A DNA stretch of 64,000 nucleotides from Egicoccus sp035462025 (GTDB lineage: Bacteria > Actinomycetota > Nitriliruptoria > Nitriliruptorales > Nitriliruptoraceae): the NCBI GenBank assembly GCA_035462025.1, contig DATHUR010000089.1:1-64000 (forward strand). The letters are read 5' to 3'. The position numbers and the translations under genes were made by a program. Shown in pieces: positions 60,269 to 64,000 of the stretch. Under the pieces are notes generated by a model that saw only the letters and a list, made by a program, of their open reading frames with translations, was not told the origin of the DNA and did not search any database. The stretch's first letter is position 1; each line of letters starts with the position of its first letter.

Positions 60269-61876
60269 GTGAGCGCCGCAACCGACGTCGACACCGAGGT
60301 CCTGCCCGTGCCGCGCACGCCCGGACTGGACGGGCTGGTCGCACGCGGCCGCCGCCGGATCCGGCGTGTCCGGCTGGTCGACCGGATCGGGCCGGCGGTG
60401 ACGGTCGGCGCCGGCATCGCACTCGTGTGGCTGGTCGCGTCCCGTCTGGTGCTGCTGCCGACCGTGACCCCCTGGGTTCTGGCCGGGTGCGGCGCGTCGG
60501 TCACCGCCGTGCTCGCCCACGCGGTCCTGCGCCGCGTCCCGGCCCCGTTGTCGGCCGCGGCGGTCGACGGGCTGCTGGGGGCGAAGGACCGCTACCGCAC
60601 GGCGCTGGAACTGCGTGGGCGGGCCGTGGCCGACGGCGGGATCGCCGGTCTGTCGCGGCGCCAACTGGTCGAGGCCGACGCGGCGGCCGCGGGCGTGCGC
60701 GCGCTGCCGCCGGCCCATCGCCCGTCGGGTCGGTGGCTCGCGGCGGCGCTCGTGCTGATCCTGGCGGTGGTCGCGCTGGCCGCCGCCCCCGATCCCCATG
60801 CCGACGAACGGCGCCGCCGTGCCGACGAGGCGGCCGCCGTCGAGCGCGCAGGCGAGGACCTCGAGCGTGCCGCCGACGAGCTGGCCGAGCTGGGCGAGCC
60901 GGGCGCCGCGGCGGCCGAACGCCTGCGCGAGGTCGCCGAACAACTCGAGGGGCGCACGCTCGAACAGGCGCTCGAGGAACTGGCGGCCGCCCGCGGCGAG
61001 CTGGCCCGGGAACTGGACCCCGACCGCAACGGCCAGCGAGCGGCGCTGGACGGCCTGGCCCGGGAGCTCGGGCGCGAACCGCTCGCGCCGGGCGACTCGG
61101 TGCGGGCCCAGCTCGACGCGCTGGCCGGTGCGCTCGCGGCGGGCGACGTGCCCGACCCCGCAGCGCTGGCCGAGCGGCTGCGGTCGCTGGCCGAGGCGAT
61201 CGCCGGCGGTCAGCCCGAGATCGCCGAGGCCTTCCAGGACGCGGCCGAGGCGCTGGCCGCGGGCGAGCTCGGTGCGGCCGCCGGGGCCATGTCCTCCGCG
61301 TCGGGCGCCGTGGGTTCGGCCGTCGCGTCGGCCGCGGGCCAGGGCGCCCTCGAGGCGACCGATGGCGTGCTCGGCGAGGCGCAGGGCGACCTGCGCGACA
61401 CGGCCCGGGGCCAGGGCCAGGGCCAGGGGCAAGGCGAAGGACAAGGCGAGGGCCAGGGGCAAGGGCAAGGGCAAGGGCAAGGGCAAGGCCAGGGGCAAGG
61501 GCAGGGCCAGGCCGGGCAGGGCGGCGGCGGCCAGGGTGCCCAACCGGGTGACGGCAACACCGGGAGCGGTTCGGTGCAGGATCCCACCGGCGAGGGCGCC
61601 CAGGGCCAGGGCCCCGAGCACGACACCGTGTTCGCCCCGCCGCGCATCGGCGGCGACGAGGACGAGTGGTACCTCGGCGGCCAGGACTCCGGGCAGGGGC
61701 CAGATGCCCAGGTCGGCCGCGGGCTCGGTGCTGGCGACGTCAACGACGCGCTGGTGCCCTACACCGACGTGTTGGGGACCTACCGCGACATCGCGACGCG
61801 CACGATCGAGCGGCCCGGCTTCCCCGTTGGCCGCCGCGACCTCGTGCGCGACTATTTCGACCAACTCGCGCGCTGA
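60269..61876 (+). CDS. Membrane protein with coiled coil and Gly-Gln repeat (DUF4175-like)
   Basis: A 535-residue protein. Two N-terminal hydrophobic helices are followed by a third (LAAALVLILAVVALAA), a long Ala/Glu-rich coiled coil (about residues 180-370), a Gly-Gln repeat tract and a conserved-looking C-terminus (NDALVPYTDVLGTYRDIATR). I recall a similar plan, membrane helices then coiled coil with GQ repeats, in DUF4175-type proteins that accompany MoxR/DUF58 genes. The GTG at 60269 starts just after the permease stop. It may be a scaffold of the membrane complex. Confidence 0.7.
   Translation: MSAATDVDTEVLPVPRTPGLDGLVARGRRRIRRVRLVDRIGPAVTVGAGIALVWLVASRLVLLPTVTPWVLAGCGASVTAVLAHAVLRRVPAPLSAAAVDGLLGAKDRYRTALELRGRAVADGGIAGLSRRQLVEADAAAAGVRALPPAHRPSGRWLAAALVLILAVVALAAAPDPHADERRRRADEAAAVERAGEDLERAADELAELGEPGAAAAERLREVAEQLEGRTLEQALEELAAARGELARELDPDRNGQRAALDGLARELGREPLAPGDSVRAQLDALAGALAAGDVPDPAALAERLRSLAEAIAGGQPEIAEAFQDAAEALAAGELGAAAGAMSSASGAVGSAVASAAGQGALEATDGVLGEAQGDLRDTARGQGQGQGQGEGQGEGQGQGQGQGQGQGQGQGQGQAGQGGGGQGAQPGDGNTGSGSVQDPTGEGAQGQGPEHDTVFAPPRIGGDEDEWYLGGQDSGQGPDAQVGRGLGAGDVNDALVPYTDVLGTYRDIATRTIERPGFPVGRRDLVRDYFDQLAR
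61409..61520 (+). repeat. Gly-Gln codon repeat tract
   Basis: A run of GGCCAG/GGGCAA/GGCGAA hexamers encodes an uninterrupted (Gly-Gln/Glu) repeat in the protein at 60269. Such a tract is prone to length change by slippage. Confidence 0.9.
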
Positions 61877-61889
61877 GCAGGAGCGTCAC

Positions 61890-62878
<989 letters not shown>

Positions 62879-62879
<1 letters not shown>

Positions 62880-63781
62880 TGCTCCTCACGCCGGAACTCG
62901 CCGCACAGCTGGGACGCCACCAGCTCGTGCCGCGCCGGCGTGTCCGCGGCCGGTTCGTCGGCGGCCACCGCTCCAGCCGGCTCGGCGCATCGGTCGAGTT
63001 CGCCGACGTGCGCGAGTACGTCGCCGGGGACGACCCGCGACGGATCGACCTGTCCGCCTCGCGACGTCACGGCCGGCTCCAGGTGACGCTGACCGAGGCC
63101 GAGGACGACGCCTCCGCCCAGGTGGTCGTCGACCGATCGGCGTCGATGCGCGGCCGGAAACGGCGCGTCGCGGACCAGGTCGCGGCCGGCCTGTCGGTCC
63201 TCGGGGCGCGTGACGGCGTCCGCCTGTGGCTGGTGGACCACGACCGTGACCACGAGCGCGACCGGATCGGCGGCGGCTGGGCGCGAGGCAGCGGGGCGCT
63301 GGCCCACGCGGGCCTGCTGCTCGCGCGATCCGACGCCGACGAGGTGGGCCCGGATGAGGACGACGCCGCGCCCGCCGGGCGGCCCGATCTCACGCTCGCC
63401 GTCGGCCGGGCCGTTCGCGCCGCCGCCCGCGGGCCCCTGGTGCTGGTCAGCGACCTGCTCTACGACGGGTGGGACGCGACCGTGCGCTCGCTCGGGGCCG
63501 GCAACCGCGACGTGCTGGTGCTGCAGGTCCTCGACGTCGACGAACTGCGGCCTCACCTGGTCGACGACGTCCGCCTGGTCGACGCCGAGACCGGCCACGA
63601 GATCGAGGTCGGCGGCGACGACCACACGACGGCCGCGTACGCGGCGGCCCTGCACGACCATCTCGCGGCGGTCGAGCAGGCGTGCCTGTCGATCGGTGCG
63701 GCGCATCTCGTCGTCCCGACCGACACCGACCTGACCCGCCTGTTCCTGGCCCAGCTCCCCGCGCTCGGGCTGGTGGCGTGA
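62879..63781 (+). CDS. DUF58 family protein (von Willebrand A-like)
   Basis: A 300-residue protein with the DUF58 hallmark EFADVREYVAGDDPRRIDLSASRR followed by a MIDAS-like start (VVVDRSASM), a degenerate DxSxS motif. DUF58 proteins are the usual partners of MoxR ATPases and are thought to carry the metal-binding adaptor domain. The ATG shares a base with the moxR stop (TGATG). The BatA-like gene follows in the same manner. Confidence 0.9.
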
Positions 63782-64000
63782 TGCGACTGCTCACGCCGTT
63801 CGGTCTGGTCGCGGCGGCGGCCGCCGTGCCGCTGGTGCTGTGGTACCTGCTGCGACCCCGCCGCCGGCGGGTCGTGGTCGGCTCGACCTTCCTGTGGCGG
63901 GCGGTCGAGCGTCCCGCGACGGCCGCGACGCCGTGGCAGCGCTTCCGCGGTGACGCGACCTTCTGGCTCGTGCTGCTGGCCCTGCTCGCGCTGGCGTTCG
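63781..64000 (+). CDS. BatA-like membrane protein (5' part only)
   Basis: The first 73 codons of a gene cut by the window end. It starts MRLLTPFGLVAAAAAVPLVLWYLLRPRRRRV, the N-terminal membrane anchor of BatA/aerotolerance-type proteins, and reaches a second hydrophobic segment (FWLVLLALLALAF). The full family members carry a von Willebrand A domain between helices and work with MoxR and DUF58. The ATG overlaps the DUF58 stop. Confidence 0.8.
   Translation, partial: MRLLTPFGLVAAAAAVPLVLWYLLRPRRRRVVVGSTFLWRAVERPATAATPWQRFRGDATFWLVLLALLALAF

Noticed and set aside
61409..61520. GGGCAA repeat considered as an intergenic satellite
   Set aside because: It lies in frame inside a gene and encodes a Gly-Gln tract known from similar proteins.

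Overview
This 64 kb window is very GC-rich chromosomal DNA with strong GC3 bias, many GTG starts, and stop/start overlaps (ATGA, GTGA) between neighbouring genes. A BldC-type regulator next to a branched-chain amino acid dehydrogenase, the homodimeric AceE, CysNC and an N-terminal-GNAT Pat enzyme all indicate an actinobacterium. The acidic, Asp/Glu-rich proteins and deep-branching flavour would fit Nitriliruptoria or relatives, but that is inference. I found no rRNA, tRNA, insertion sequence, prophage or CRISPR array.

Layout. 1-14.4 kb is mostly housekeeping: a 3'-truncated aceE, a small lipoprotein, a threonine dehydratase, bldC, a conserved partner gene, a Leu/Val-type amino acid dehydrogenase, purM, a BMP-family binding lipoprotein coupled to a GGDEF-EAL enzyme, and metH. 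14.4-32.5 kb is a large tad (Flp pilus) island. Its core is cpaB, a TadZ ATPase fused to a TadE pseudopilin, a separate tadE, tadA, tadB and tadC, followed by a NarL-type two-component system. It is flanked by two unusually large proteins (465 and 440 aa) that begin with an Flp-pilin module, each followed by a lipoprotein gene. It also has a small Flp pilin, an OmpA-domain lipoprotein and a TadG-like protein. GC-palindromes of one family sit 73-98 bp upstream of four of these pilus genes.

32.5-39.3 kb holds a CsbD-like stress protein, a flavin-reductase-like protein, an acidic hypothetical, a Pat-type GNAT/acyl-CoA synthetase, metF (working with metH) and a UDP-glucuronate decarboxylase. 39.4-49.2 kb is a complete assimilatory sulfate cluster: a degenerate ATP-sulfurylase/APS-kinase fusion, sulfite reductase, CysH with iron-sulfur cysteines, siroheme enzymes (precorrin-2 dehydrogenase and SUMT), CysD, CysNC and an SLC13-type permease.

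49.4-55.6 kb contains a tiny secreted protein built from nine GISWT repeats, an orphan sensor kinase, a small basic protein, an FG-GAP lipoprotein, a metallo-beta-lactamase-fold hydrolase, a 0.5 kb gene-free structured stretch and a NUDIX hydrolase. 55.8-64 kb is one tightly coupled operon: a large membrane-anchored exported protein, an ABC ATPase and permease, a coiled-coil protein with a Gly-Gln repeat, MoxR, DUF58 and a BatA-like protein cut by the window edge.

The strongest candidates for undescribed biology are the giant Flp-type pilins with their lipoprotein partners and shared palindromes, the TadZ-TadE fusion, the GISWT-repeat secreted protein, and repeated duplications of gene 3' ends, especially the synonymously diverged second metH terminus.
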